Assembly (NCBI RefSeq): GCF_001651855.1
Contig: NZ_LNQC01000073.1
Location: 35,543-99,542 of the forward strand
Source of the DNA: Sinorhizobium americanum
Lineage (GTDB): Bacteria > Pseudomonadota > Alphaproteobacteria > Rhizobiales > Rhizobiaceae
Length of the DNA stretch: 64,000 nucleotides
Reading direction: 5' to 3'
A program made the translations under genes and the position numbers. Positions 9,565-19,134 of this stretch are shown here, piece after piece. A model generated the notes under the pieces. The model saw nothing but the letters and a program-made list of their open reading frames with translations, had not been told where the DNA came from and ran no database searches. The stretch's first letter is position 1; every line of letters starts with the position of its first letter.

Positions 9565-9960
9565 CTCAGCTAAAAACGATCGCTTCGCCGAAATAGTAGC
9601 GGCGGCGAAGAAGGCGGCGCGCTCACCGTTGTCCATGCCGAAACCATGACCGCCGACATCGGGTTCGTTGAGGTAGGCCGGATAGCCGATCGTCACGTTT
9701 CGTGGTGGCGAGCAGGATCGGCGGTAGAATCGCCTTGGTTTGATTCTCTCCAACTTATCAGGACCGCCGCATTCGCCGCTCCAGCTCGCGCCTGCGAGTA
9801 GCTTCGTGGAGCGGCGCATATCGGTAATCGGAAAAAACTGCGATCTGCCGAGCAGTGCCAGTGTTCTTACCGATTGCTTCGCGACCCCAGACAAGGGCGC
9901 CTTCGCCGTCGATGTCTTCAAACCAGAGATAAGGATCTCATCGGCGGCATTCAGTCTCGG
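9565..9960 (-). pseudogene. Prolyl oligopeptidase (S9) remnant
   Basis: On the minus strand one frame reads DPYLWFEDIDGEGALVWG, the highly conserved N-terminus of S9A prolyl oligopeptidases. A second frame further along reads DVGGHGFGMDNGERAAFFAA, the conserved C-terminal region around the catalytic His (GGHG). Only about 400 bp separate what should be about 2 kb, so there is a large internal deletion plus frameshifts. From 9961 to 10537 I see nothing convincing. Confidence 0.6.
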
Positions 9961-10537
9961 GTGAGAATCGATACCGCTCATGTAAGAACACCATGATCGT
10001 AAAGCACTCCGAGGGCCGGAATTTCCCAATCAGGGATGTCGCATTCCTTCCTCGCTTCCTGATAGTCAAAAGTTGTGCCAACTGCACTACCTTCTTCCCG
10101 GATGGGTTCACGACTAAAGTGGGAGCAATCAAACAGCTGGCCGAACACTCCCGTGTCGCAGACTCGACATTCCGACAGCCGCCGGCTGCTGGCTCAATGG
10201 TCTCAATGCGCTCCGGCGCTAAGCCAGAGGTGGGACGCTCAGGAGTGGCATCATGATCGCGGGAGCCCGAGCGCATGCTGCCTGCCCATAAACGATCGAC
10301 GCTCGTGCGGATTAAACCGATCAGACGTAGACGAATCACGCCCCGGGACGCCGCAGCGTTCGAGCTTCCCCGGCCGATCCGGACAGCTACCCCTGTTTTG
10401 CTTCGAGGCGGCCGCTCCCTCAACTGCGCCGGGAGCGGGGAAAGCGTATGGTGATCGCCGCCGGCAGCATTGACGCGCTTCACTGCCAAGGGGTGACCTA
10501 CCGCCTGTTTTTGCTTGGCCCATGTGAAGGCCGCGGA

Positions 10538-11515
10538 TCAGAGCTGGGCCGGACAATATCCGTGCTGGCCGGGATTGATGAGGAGCTCGGACGCAGCAAG
10601 CGGAGAGGTCAGTCGGGACCCCTCCTCTACCAGCATCTCGCGCAGCCAACGACTGGTCGGATCACTATCGTGAAGCGCAGGCCATTGAACGGCCTCGGTG
10701 AACGGAAGGTGTTGTGGTAGCGGAAGCTCGACAATTTGGAGCGGAAGAATTTGCGCGAAATGCTGCGCCAGGCGCAACGGCATGGTTCCTATACGATCGG
10801 TGTCCGACAGCATGGGCGGAATCATGCTGTAGCCGTGCACAACGACGTCGATCCGTCTCTTTTGATCGTACTCCAGCAAGAATCTCTCCTCCAGGCCTAG
10901 CCTCAGGGTGTCCCCGAACCCAACGACAACGTGCCCCATCGACATGTATCTCTCGAATGTCAGCGGCTCTGACAACTGCTTGTTCGAACGACAGCCGACA
11001 CACACGTGTACATCATCGAACAATTTCGTTCGAGGATGAGCGTTAGACATGAATATCTCCGGCAGAATCAGAAGGTCGACCTCGCCGCGCTGGAGAAGGT
11101 CCTCATTGTCGTCGGTGGGAGGCCGAAAATCAAAGCTGACGCCGGGAGCTTCACGCGTTGCACGCTCCACAACCCTTTCGAAGAACACGAGCGTCACGTA
11201 GTCGGAAAGGATGATCCTGAAGCGACGATCCGATCGGGCCGGATTAAACGGCTCCCAGGATATGATGGAGAGCTGAATATGCTGCAGAGCCTCCCGGGCC
11301 GCGGCCGCCAGCCCTTGCGCACGAGGCGTGGGGATAAATTCGCGCCCCGCCATTGTAAACAACTCATCACGAAAATAGCTGCGCAATCGCGCGACGGCTG
11401 CGCTCATCGCCGGCTGACTGAGATTGATGCTGCGCGCCGCCGCCGTGACGTTACGCTCGGTCATAAGAGCGTCGAGCGCGACGAGGAGATTTAGATCAAG
11501 GCCTTTAAAACGCAT
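10538..11515 (-). CDS. nodD: NodD-family LysR regulator, copy A (325 aa)
   Basis: The N-terminus [18 protein letters not shown] and the helix-turn-helix [22 protein letters not shown] are those of NodD. The body retains [15 protein letters not shown] and the effector-domain pattern of flavonoid-responsive NodD proteins. NodD binds nod boxes and activates nod genes in response to plant flavonoids. Compared with the other two copies it has an extra residue in the [10 protein letters not shown] region and a longer unrelated C-terminus ([15 protein letters not shown]). A NodD half-site lies just upstream at 11524. Which numbered NodD this is cannot be settled from sequence alone. Confidence 0.93.
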   Translation of the reverse strand: MRFKGLDLNLLVALDALMTERNVTAAARSINLSQPAMSAAVARLRSYFRDELFTMAGREFIPTPRAQGLAAAAREALQHIQLSIISWEPFNPARSDRRFRIILSDYVTLVFFERVVERATREAPGVSFDFRPPTDDNEDLLQRGEVDLLILPEIFMSNAHPRTKLFDDVHVCVGCRSNKQLSEPLTFERYMSMGHVVVGFGDTLRLGLEERFLLEYDQKRRIDVVVHGYSMIPPMLSDTDRIGTMPLRLAQHFAQILPLQIVELPLPQHLPFTEAVQWPALHDSDPTSRWLREMLVEEGSRLTSPLAASELLINPGQHGYCPAQL

Positions 11516-11523
11516 GTCTCTTT

Positions 11524-11570
11524 ATCCATAGTGTGGATGTATGTCGCATCCTTTATTAGTAATATAAATT
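11524..11570 (+). promoter_or_regulatory. Nod-box-like element upstream of nodD copy A (left half intact)
   Basis: ATCCATAGTGTGGATG contains the NodD half-site ATC-N9-GAT and matches the left part of the consensus nod box exactly. The right half is replaced by AT-rich sequence ending ATTAGTAATATAAATTG, also found upstream of nodD copy B. No gene follows on the plus strand, so it probably serves autoregulation of nodD. From 11571 to 12039 nothing else is seen. Confidence 0.6.
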
Positions 11571-12039
11571 GACGTTTTCACAGCACAGAGACCCGGTACG
11601 GAAACTTTCATTCGCGAATTGGACATTAAACGCGAATTTGAACATTGCGGTGATTTGTGGACGCGTGTTCGGGAAAGGCGAGCGATCCAGCCTCGCCCCG
11701 CGGCGATTTTCAGCGGGTAAACGGTCGGCCCTTTCCGTCATGCCATCCCGATTGTTCTGACTTCGGTCGACACGTTTTGGCGGTCGTCGACAGCGAGTAC
11801 GGGTGTCAAACAACGCGGAGCGAGTTCCTCCTGCGTCGCTTGCGAAGTTCATCCTTGAAGCGGACTGCGAATTGCCGACTAGATGAAGCGGGTGGACGTG
11901 ACGGATGTGGTGAGGAGAACGTCGGCGACCCCGAGGGCGATCATCCGACGGCGCAGAGGCTTATCTGCGGCATCCCTGTCTTTCGATTTTCGCGCGGACC
12001 GTCATGCTAGTATCGCGTGAGCGCCTTCGCCATGCCTTC

Positions 12040-13056
12040 TTAGGGGGACCTACGAGAATGCGACCCGCTAACGCGCCTCCTCGTTGCGGACGGATTTTCT
12101 CCATAGTGTGCCCTATAAAGTGCGGAGAACCTCCCGAACTGAAAAAATCCCCATTTCAGGCAGATTTCCTTCAAGAGCATATGGTTCTCTGGATCGAGGA
12201 GGTCCTCCCGCGCTGCCCGCAATCGAAGCATCTGTAGATAGGCTGCAGGCGTTGTGTCCTTGAAAGCACGAAATCCCGCTTCGAGTGCCCTGGTGGAAAC
12301 ACCCGCTGCATCTGCCACCATCGGCATCGTAATCGGCTTGTTGATATTGGCGCACATGAACTCGATCCCGCGGCGCACATGTCCGGGAGCAATCATGCAA
12401 GGCTTCTTATTCAATAGATGCGACAACCGATGAGGCACCATCCTTATTACCATGTCGGCGAGTGCCTGCGTAATATGGGCCATCGCTACAGGGGACTGAA
12501 TGAGGGGGCCATTATCGCGGATGCCTTCGATTATCGCTTCCGTGACGTTGCCGATTGTCCTGCCGACCGGCATTGACAGATCCACTTCGGGCAACAGGTC
12601 GAGCGAGCCATTAAACGGCACATCGAAAATTTCGCCAATGGTCCGCTGAATCAACGACCAATTAAGCACCAACTCGTCTATCAGATTGGATTGCCCGTGC
12701 ATTGAGATGCCGTCAGGCTCGAAGTTCCTGTAAAGAAGCAGTTTCCCGGGTTCGGCCCCGGCCATGCGAGAACCGTACGTGACCCCCATGCCACCTCTGC
12801 GCGGCACCACGATCGATAGGTGCTCTGTTGCACCGGCACACCACTGAGCACGGAACTGAAACCCTGTCTGATGGTGACCAGAAATCAACACTGCGCTCTC
12901 AGAGGCCGAAAGATCGATCCCCCAATGGAAGTCTTGAGCACGGCCGACGAGCTCGGCGTCGAATGTGCCGAAAACCCCTCCCAGGGTTTCGATCATGCTG
13001 TCGAACGTGGAACCACGATATCGAAAAACGGCATCACCGGCGCTATTTTCCATCAT
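12040..13056 (-). CDS. AraC-family transcriptional regulator
   Basis: A C-terminal double helix-turn-helix of the AraC/XylS type spans about the last 100 residues (ITMPMVADAAGVSTRALEAGFRAFKDTTPAAYL and CLKWGFFQFGRFSALYRAHYGENPSATRRR). The N-terminal region resembles the AraC_binding_2 domain. The ATG at 13056 is preferred because GGAG lies 5 nt upstream; a TTG at 13113 would add 19 residues. Regulators of this type occur on other symbiotic plasmids. The target is unknown; it lies between nodD copy A and nodA. Confidence 0.85.
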   Translation of the reverse strand: MMENSAGDAVFRYRGSTFDSMIETLGGVFGTFDAELVGRAQDFHWGIDLSASESAVLISGHHQTGFQFRAQWCAGATEHLSIVVPRRGGMGVTYGSRMAGAEPGKLLLYRNFEPDGISMHGQSNLIDELVLNWSLIQRTIGEIFDVPFNGSLDLLPEVDLSMPVGRTIGNVTEAIIEGIRDNGPLIQSPVAMAHITQALADMVIRMVPHRLSHLLNKKPCMIAPGHVRRGIEFMCANINKPITMPMVADAAGVSTRALEAGFRAFKDTTPAAYLQMLRLRAAREDLLDPENHMLLKEICLKWGFFQFGRFSALYRAHYGENPSATRRRVSGSHSRRSP

Positions 13057-13319
13057 GCATTCTCCAGGTTCAGTATTGCTGCTTTTATCGTTCCTGCTTG
13101 CTTCAATTTCCAATGACCTGACGAGAGATGTGCATGCATTCCAATTGCGGCGCGATAGTGCCGGATGTCCGCGCCGCGCCTTGTTACCGTCGAAGACTTG
13201 CTTGACAGGAGGTCCTTGCAGCCGAAAAAATCGTCTCCTAATTGCGTTGAAGCGCGGCTCGGACTGACCATGATTTCCGCCGAATTCGCACTGAGCGATT
13301 TATATAGCGACTGCTCGTC

Positions 13320-13447
13320 CTGGGAATAGGCCAGTAGCCAGGCGGCGGCACTCATCGCCGGCTGGCTGAAATTGCGTGCCGCGGCCCGTGGCGCTGAGGC
13401 TCGGTCCTCAGGGCGTCGAGCGCGACGAGGAGATTTAGGTCAAGAAA
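13320..13447 (-). pseudogene. nodD: nodD 5'-end remnant
   Basis: The frame reads [15 protein letters not shown], identical in style to the NodD N-terminus, then shifts frame and continues as QPAMSAAAWLLA, the recognition helix region. Little of the rest is recognisable. This is a fourth nodD-related sequence, directly downstream of nodA. Confidence 0.7.
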
Positions 13448-13597
13448 GGTCACTGCCAGAACTCCAACGGACGCCCGGCAGATCCGCCGACCGGGCCATG
13501 CGCCGTCGGTCCCGCCGGGCACCGGCTTTGGACTGCGGGCGAGACCGCGTGAGCTCGCCAATGAGCGTCGGCACTTGGGACAAGCAGTCAAGGCGGC

Positions 13598-14188
13598 TCA
13601 TAGCTCTGGTCCGTTCCGGTCGATCATCTTGGCGGCGGGCCAGTCGGAGAGCGGCCGGCTAACAGGCAGGACGATGACAAGTGGATCCTCGACGCGCGTC
13701 GGCGGCAGGTCGACACGCGCGTGTGGCAGCGTGGATCGTACGCTGATCCCAGACATAACAGTCACCAGGCCGTGTCGGCCGAACCGCTCAATGTGTTTCC
13801 GCAGCTGGTTGCGGACGGTACCGAAAGCGAATGGAACTTGAAACTCGTGCAGTGTTGGAAGCATGACATGGATCGAATGGGCGATTCCGAGCCCTTCGAG
13901 ATCTGGACGCACTCCATACAGGCCGAGTTCAGCCACGAGCAGGTCGACTCCGTCAACCTTGATGAAGCGGCGCAACAAGCCCATGTGAGCCGCTACGCCG
14001 CTGGAATCGTAGGCGATGGCACGAAGCTCGGGTCTTGCCCCTGCCCAGCTTTGACTGCCTTCGAACGGCTTCGCATTAAACGCACCTGTCGGTCCATAGG
14101 TCCTTCGAAAGAAGTCCGTGAGTTCGACATGGTCGGAGAGTTGCAACTCGTTTTCCCAACACAATTTCCACTGCACGTTAGAACGCAT
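13598..14188 (-). CDS. nodA: NodA N-acyltransferase (196 aa)
   Basis: The protein has the full NodA length and hallmark segments [50 protein letters not shown] and the C-terminal [13 protein letters not shown] ending (MIDRNGPEL). NodA transfers a fatty acyl chain to the free amine of the chitooligosaccharide in Nod-factor synthesis, in the cytoplasm. The gene stands alone: nodB and nodC do not follow and a nodD fragment lies downstream. I recognise no nod box in the 300 bp upstream on this strand. Separation of nodA from nodBC is known in R. etli. AAGG precedes the ATG. Confidence 0.95.
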   Translation of the reverse strand: MRSNVQWKLCWENELQLSDHVELTDFFRRTYGPTGAFNAKPFEGSQSWAGARPELRAIAYDSSGVAAHMGLLRRFIKVDGVDLLVAELGLYGVRPDLEGLGIAHSIHVMLPTLHEFQVPFAFGTVRNQLRKHIERFGRHGLVTVMSGISVRSTLPHARVDLPPTRVEDPLVIVLPVSRPLSDWPAAKMIDRNGPEL

Positions 14189-15414
14189 GCAAAGACCTTT
14201 TTTGCTGTTGAATTAAGTTCGGAGGTGTCGACCTTACGCGCAAGTTTCTTGCTCGCTTCGTCGAGACGCAGTCGGATCACAGCGCGGGCGCCACCGGTTT
14301 AACAGGCCCTCATGATCGCCGAGGATCTGGCGGATCAGAACCTGCATTAACCCGCAGGAATAGCTGGCGACCGATCTCACACAGCCGCAACAGGCGATGT
14401 TCAGGAAGCGGGAGACGCCGGGCATGGAAGCGGCCGGCGCATTGCCAGGTATAGCAACCGCCGACGTCTCGGAGGCGGGCGAGTTCAATGGACAGGAGGT
14501 CAAACGGCGCATCCCAATTCAGCGGAACACATTCTTCAAGTCCATGCTGTTCGTCCGGGCCCCGGCCGTTCTCCAGTCACCCCTTGCGCACCATGGTGTG
14601 TACGACGCGCGCGCTTTGATGTAGAGCAGCGGAAAAGTTTTGGACGACATCGATCGGACCCGGGTCGCGGCATGCGGCAGCTGTCTATCGTCCCCTCGTG
14701 CCGAAAACGCGCCCCAATGCGAGGTGTAGGGGCGTCTGGGCTTGTTCGTTTCCGGGAGGCTGCGAAGTCCAGCATGAAAGGATCCTGTTCCGACGCTTAG
14801 GCCCGCCTGTGGCCTAGTATTGCGACGACGGCAAGCGCATTAAGCTCGCCAGGCCCTTTTAGCGCATCCTAAATTGGGCGTATTTCGATGAACTGACAAT
14901 CTATATAGAATATCTGCCAGGCCGCTGTTCAGGGATGGCCAGGCACGTGACGAGCGAATGAGGGTGTCCGGCGCCCAGCGGCATATCAAGCGGATGTCGG
15001 CAGACACGCGATCCGAGGCCGGTGTTGCCCCCATGAGCGCTGGTCCGCCTGAACAATTCTGGTGGAGGTGAAAACCACCAGCAGGCCAATCCGCGGCTGA
15101 AGGGGTGATGCGGTCCTGCGTTCTCGCAGCGGACATGGTCGCGTCCCCACATGAGACCTTGAAAGCCATCGCCTCCTTGAACCCGCGATTGATTTCCCCG
15201 GCGGATGCCTCATGATCACGGATCTAACTGCGGCCAGCTACGCCGAACAAAAGCGTCAGTGTCCTCAACCGTACCGCATTCGAGATTAACTCGCTTGGAT
15301 TAGCATGCCTCTTTGCTCACACCACCGACGACGTCACTGCCAGAGGCCGCACCACGAGCTCGGCAGAGCCGAAATCAAGATCTGTAAAGGCAGGGCGTCA
15401 TATAGGCTCCATAT
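14189..15414. other. 1.2-kb stretch without recognisable genes
   Basis: Several short open frames occur on both strands, but none shows a family I recognise, a good ribosome site or consistent length. It is probably decayed sequence upstream of nodA. Confidence 0.5.
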
Positions 15415-15461
15415 ATTGAGGATGTGGATCGATGCCATCTACACAATCAATTTATCAAACC
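15415..15461 (+). promoter_or_regulatory. nod box upstream of nodN
   Basis: The element contains GATGTGGAT on the left and ATCTACACAATCAATTTATC on the right, matching the consensus nod box including the ATY-N9-GAT half-site and the CAATCAATTT core. It is oriented toward nodN, about 320 bp upstream of its start. NodD should bind here. About 14 bp downstream is GCTATTAGATAAGGTGAA, nearly the same as the leader following the nodO nod box. Confidence 0.85.
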
Positions 15462-15783
15462 TGGTCAAATGCTATTAGATAAGGTGAAGTAAAGAACAAA
15501 GGTAGGAGTTTTGCGTGCTCCCATAGGTACGATGCGGTCCGTCTCCATAATAGCGACTGGTCCAGGATCACTGTCTCAGCCACTTAGAAAATAGCTGAGG
15601 GAGATCCAGGCGACTTCCGTCGTGATCAACCGCGGCGCGACACACAAGCGGCGCGGTCCCGACTACCGTGATCGTTGGGCTACAGGCGACTGCACCGATA
15701 GCTTCCTACAATGGTACCGCCGCTCTTCCGGAGCCTCGCCTAACAACTACAGTTCGGCTCGAGGCCCTTATCAGGATAACTAC

Positions 15784-16326
15784 ATGCCGCAAGAAATCTC
15801 AATCTCCGATGTCAAGGATCTGATCGGCAAGGAGATAGGCGTCTCCGACTGGATCACCGTGACACAAGAGACCATTGACAACTTCGCGGGGGCAACCGGA
15901 GACTTCCAGTTCATTCACACCGACCCGGTTCGCGCAGCAACGGAGACACCGTTCGGCGGCACGATCGCGCATGGTTTCCTGTCTCTCTCGCTGCTCTCGG
16001 CGATGAATTACGATTGCCTGCCTAAGATCCGCGAGCTCACGATGGGGATAAATTACGGCTTCGATAAAGTTCGCTTCATGGCACCGGTCAAGTGTGGCGC
16101 ACGCGTGCGCGGCCGATTCACCCTGGCCGACGCTCGCTTCTGTGCCGCCAGCATGCTGATGATTGTCTATGACGCCACAGTTGAGATCGAGGGGGAAAGA
16201 AAGCCGGCCCTGAATGCAATGTGGCAGACAATGATCCAATTTGATGCAAAGCTCATGCCTGAGCAGGCCCGGCGGGCGACTTTTGGCGGCACACGCAGGC
16301 GCACTATTCCGGCCGCCGCACAATAG
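15784..16326 (+). CDS. nodN: NodN, MaoC-like hotdog dehydratase (180 aa)
   Basis: The protein has the MaoC/(R)-hydratase fold signature TQETIDNFAGATGDFQFIHTDPVRA, with the catalytic Asp and His, then FGGTIAHGFLSLSLL and YGFDKVRFMAPVKCGARVRG. These are diagnostic of NodN, a Nod protein of unclear biochemical role that affects Nod-factor production. The frame is open from 15622, but similarity starts at ATG 15784. It is preceded by a nod box on the same strand. Confidence 0.88.
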   Translation: MPQEISISDVKDLIGKEIGVSDWITVTQETIDNFAGATGDFQFIHTDPVRAATETPFGGTIAHGFLSLSLLSAMNYDCLPKIRELTMGINYGFDKVRFMAPVKCGARVRGRFTLADARFCAASMLMIVYDATVEIEGERKPALNAMWQTMIQFDAKLMPEQARRATFGGTRRRTIPAAAQ

Positions 16327-16662
16327 AGGTCGGCTTTCCCTGACCGGGCATCCGCCTCGACTCGCGAGGGTAGCTGAGCCTCCTCTTCGGCCCGAGCTGG
16401 CAATTCTTACATGCTCGCCTTGCACAAAGGATCGGCCGCAAAGAAGAAAGCTCCTATATCGCTCTTCAGATGCAGCTTCGCGCATTCGGCAATGTCAGCG
16501 GTCAAAAGTTTCTAGGTCTCAAAGGGTCACCACGTTTGTCGGATCATGCGGTGCCTGCCTTGCAATTGTCATACTTAAGGAACTATGCTGCACTGCACCA
16601 TAATCGGTTTGTCCTGCCCTGTGGTTGCCGTCTCCCTGTGGTGCATGATCGAAGGAGTTACC

Positions 16663-16905
16663 ATGCCAAATTCAGCGAACAATACAGGTGCGCCGGTGGC
16701 GAAGCGAGGCCACGTTGATATCGGTGATACTGTTCGGCGATCTCGAGAAGCGGTTGGATACAGCATCGAGGATCTTGCATTGACCTGCGGACTGACTGGC
16801 GCAGAAATCACTAGGATTGAACTGGGTGATGATGTCGACCCGGACAAGCTCAGGCGCATCGCGGCGGCACTTCGAGTGCCAACCTCCACCTTCCTGCTGG
16901 ACTAA
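16663..16905 (+). CDS. XRE-family HTH protein (80 aa)
   Basis: A strong GAAGGAG ribosome site sits 6 nt before the ATG. Residues about 20-75 form a Cro/C1-type helix-turn-helix (RRSREAVGYSIEDLALTCGL then TGAEITRIELG). No other domain is present. It is probably a small DNA-binding regulator; the target is unknown. The frame in the upper 78 nt (from 16585) is not needed. Nothing is recognised between 16327 and 16662. Confidence 0.8.
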   Translation: MPNSANNTGAPVAKRGHVDIGDTVRRSREAVGYSIEDLALTCGLTGAEITRIELGDDVDPDKLRRIAAALRVPTSTFLLD

Positions 16906-17057
16906 CGGAACGGGCGTCACGCTGGCAGCGATACCAGACGCCTCTTGTTTGCAAATACGCATTTTATACCGCTACGGATGGATCTCGCCATGATCCGCGA
17001 CTACCAAATGACCTTATAGCTGTTGTCCACGGACGTACCGGCTTTTGGCAGCAGCAA

Positions 17058-17085
17058 GGTCGGGTTCAGCCCGGCCTTTTTGTGT
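17058..17085 (+). terminator. Rho-independent terminator candidate
   Basis: GGTCGGG-TTCAG-CCCGGCC forms a stem-loop followed by TTTTT. It lies 150 bp after the XRE gene on the plus strand. It could end that transcript or a small RNA encoded in 16906-17057, where no protein is seen. Confidence 0.65.
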
Positions 17086-17220
17086 ACGCTACCTGACTAA
17101 ACTGGCCCGCTCTGTTGTGCTGCTGCCAATAGGGGGTACACTGCTCTCATCAGCGGCTGGTTACACGGGCGCCGCTGGCTGGAAGATCTGCGCTTTCGCC
17201 CCAACCGAGCGAGATGCGCA

Positions 17221-17427
17221 ATGTATTCTGGCAACGATTCCTATAGCCCTGCTCTCTCACCTGACGACCTCGACTTGCTCCAGAGCATCCTTGATGAGGA
17301 AATCAGGGTCCGACGCATTCCGATCACTAGCGACCGAGCCGATGAGCTTGCCGGAAAGCTCATCAGGCTGTTTCAGTCGGGAGTGAGACAGCCTGATGTC
17401 CTTCGTTTAATGATCAGGACCGGGTGA
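17221..17427 (+). CDS. Small conserved rhizobial protein (68 aa), function unknown
   Basis: The sequence LSPDDLDLLQSILDEEI..PITSDRADELAGKLIRLFQSGV has the look of a widespread small rhizobial family with a helical composition and a conserved IRLFQ-GV motif. No function is known to me. There is no strong ribosome site; coding is supported mainly by composition and family resemblance. Confidence 0.6.
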   Translation: MYSGNDSYSPALSPDDLDLLQSILDEEIRVRRIPITSDRADELAGKLIRLFQSGVRQPDVLRLMIRTG

Positions 17428-17624
17428 AAGCTCGCTCGTCCAATTGTGGCGGTGACGACGCGCGCGTGGATAAACCACCGGCATCCCGCCCATTTAACCC
17501 GTAAGTTCCGGGCCTGACCCTTCGTCGGTTTTGACGAAGAGCGAGGCAAGACAGGGATGACCCACGCCGGCATTGGGACTTAAGTAGTTTTCTCAATGTC
17601 GTTCTTCGCGGCCTAACCGAAAGG

Positions 17625-17938
17625 TCACCTGTACGCCCTGCGCCATCCAGCGGCCGTGCTTCTGTTTCCGAGCAGAACCACCGTTCGCCGTATCTCGTGT
17701 CGATGCGAGTTGAACCGTAGAAGCGCTGTCCCGGCACGTGGTAGATTTTCTCCCCGGTTTCGATGATGACATTTCCCTTGATATCGCAGGACCATCTTGC
17801 GACTGAGCGCCCTTGCCAGGAGGAGATGAGGTCTGGAAGAGTGAAACCACCGGATGCACCAACCGCGAGCGCAGCGATCACCAGCCCGGGCGCTCGAAAC
17901 GGCAGCGATCTTTGTGCGCGCCTATGGCGATAGTGCAT
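17625..17938 (-). pseudogene. Sunset-domain small exported/membrane protein, frameshifted
   Basis: The protein starts MHYRHRRAQRSLPF, has one hydrophobic segment (APGLVIAALAVGASGGF) and a Cys-containing module CDIKGNVIIETGEKIYHVPG..YGERWFCSETEA, the sunset domain found next to nucleases and in small rhizobial proteins. An intact paralogue lies at 21535-21849 and ends AAGWRKSKV. Here a 1-nt loss shifts the frame at EARPLDG, and AAGWRRAYR followed by a stop can be read in the neighbouring frame; the shifted frame runs on to 17414. The extra tail has no similarity, so I treat this as a damaged copy. Confidence 0.65.
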
Positions 17939-18240
17939 GCCCTCTCCCCACCTGTCGTTCTGAGGAAATCGTACTGCAGAGCGTCCGTCGGCAATAAGTG
18001 CACAAGCGGGTTAGGGCATCCTTTGTCGTCAGCGGAATCAACCCCGCTGCCGGCCGAGTGTGGAGGGCCGCCCGGATCGTCTCATTCTGATCTCCCGCTC
18101 ATGCCGAAGCCGCTTCTATAGAGGTCTCGGATTACGAACGTCGGCTTTAGAACTGTGGGATTTCGTCGCGCCTAGACTGCATCCAGATCGTCTGGCATCA
18201 GACGTGCCGATCTCCATGTCGAACACTTCCAACAACGGCG

Positions 18241-19134
18241 TCATCGCGGGATGGAAAGCCTCAGAAGCATGCTGCCGGAGACAAGAGCGATGCCAAGAAC
18301 CTGCCGGGGGCCAAGTTCATCTCCGAAAAAAGCTGAAGCGAAAACGCTTCCTGCTACCGGCACGAGCAGCGTCAAGTACGCGGCCCTGCCCACGCCGATA
18401 CCGGCAATTGCGTAGTACCAAAGCCGAAACGCGACAGCACCGTTCAACACACCCGAATAGAGAATAGCTAGCACATCGTTCCAGCTCGGAAGTGGAATTG
18501 ATCCGTTAGGCACCACCGTGAAAATGAAGAAGAAAGGAAGGTTCAGGACGAAAGCCAATATGCATTGCAACGCCACCCTACTGATTCCGGAAATTGAGTG
18601 GGATGGTTTTCCTGCCAGGATTGTTGCAAAAGCCCAGGCACTCGCGTTTATAAGAACCAGCATCGCACCCGCCCCGAAGCTGCTGCCACCGATGTACAAC
18701 AATACGCCGACGACCGCTACGACAGGTGCAATCATTGCGAACGGATGGAGGCGCTTTCCTGACACAATCTCGATCAGGCTCGTAATGGCGGGCATCGTGT
18801 ACATCAACGTCAGAACCGCCGGCGCGGGAAAAAATGCAAGAGCTATCACGTTGACCGTCGACACGACGAACCCGTTGATGACTGCAACGATGAGCGTGTT
18901 GTGTCGTTCTCCGTTTGACGCTGTTCGAAGCTCCCGGATGCTCTTAGGAAGGAATACAGCTATTGGAAGAAGGCCCGCCAGTAGACTGTAAAAGCGAAAG
19001 GGCCAAACACCCAGATCTTTGATTGCCTCGCGAGAAAGGGAGAACGCTGTGCTCCAAATCAAGACAACGGCTCCCCCGGCCAGCAGGGCCAGCAAGGACC
19101 TCATATCAAAGACAGCTCTACTCTTCCGCGTCAT
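18241..19134 (-). CDS. EamA/DMT-family exporter of the pantocin-like operon (297 aa)
   Basis: About ten hydrophobic segments and two EamA repeats (for example GGAVVLIWSTAFSLSREAIKDLG and AILYSGVLNGAVAFRLWYYAIAGIG) make this an inner-membrane drug/metabolite transporter. Its start overlaps the end of the oxygenase gene by 17 nt, so it is the last gene of the operon that begins with the 31-residue peptide. It probably exports the modified product and may confer self-resistance, as the transporter does in pantocin A clusters; this is inference. The ATG at 19134 is used. Confidence 0.85.
   Translation of the reverse strand: MTRKSRAVFDMRSLLALLAGGAVVLIWSTAFSLSREAIKDLGVWPFRFYSLLAGLLPIAVFLPKSIRELRTASNGERHNTLIVAVINGFVVSTVNVIALAFFPAPAVLTLMYTMPAITSLIEIVSGKRLHPFAMIAPVVAVVGVLLYIGGSSFGAGAMLVLINASAWAFATILAGKPSHSISGISRVALQCILAFVLNLPFFFIFTVVPNGSIPLPSWNDVLAILYSGVLNGAVAFRLWYYAIAGIGVGRAAYLTLLVPVAGSVFASAFFGDELGPRQVLGIALVSGSMLLRLSIPR

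Noticed and set aside
9938..10489. 183-codon minus-strand frame between the prolyl oligopeptidase relic and nodD
   Set aside because: No family, poor composition and no ribosome site.
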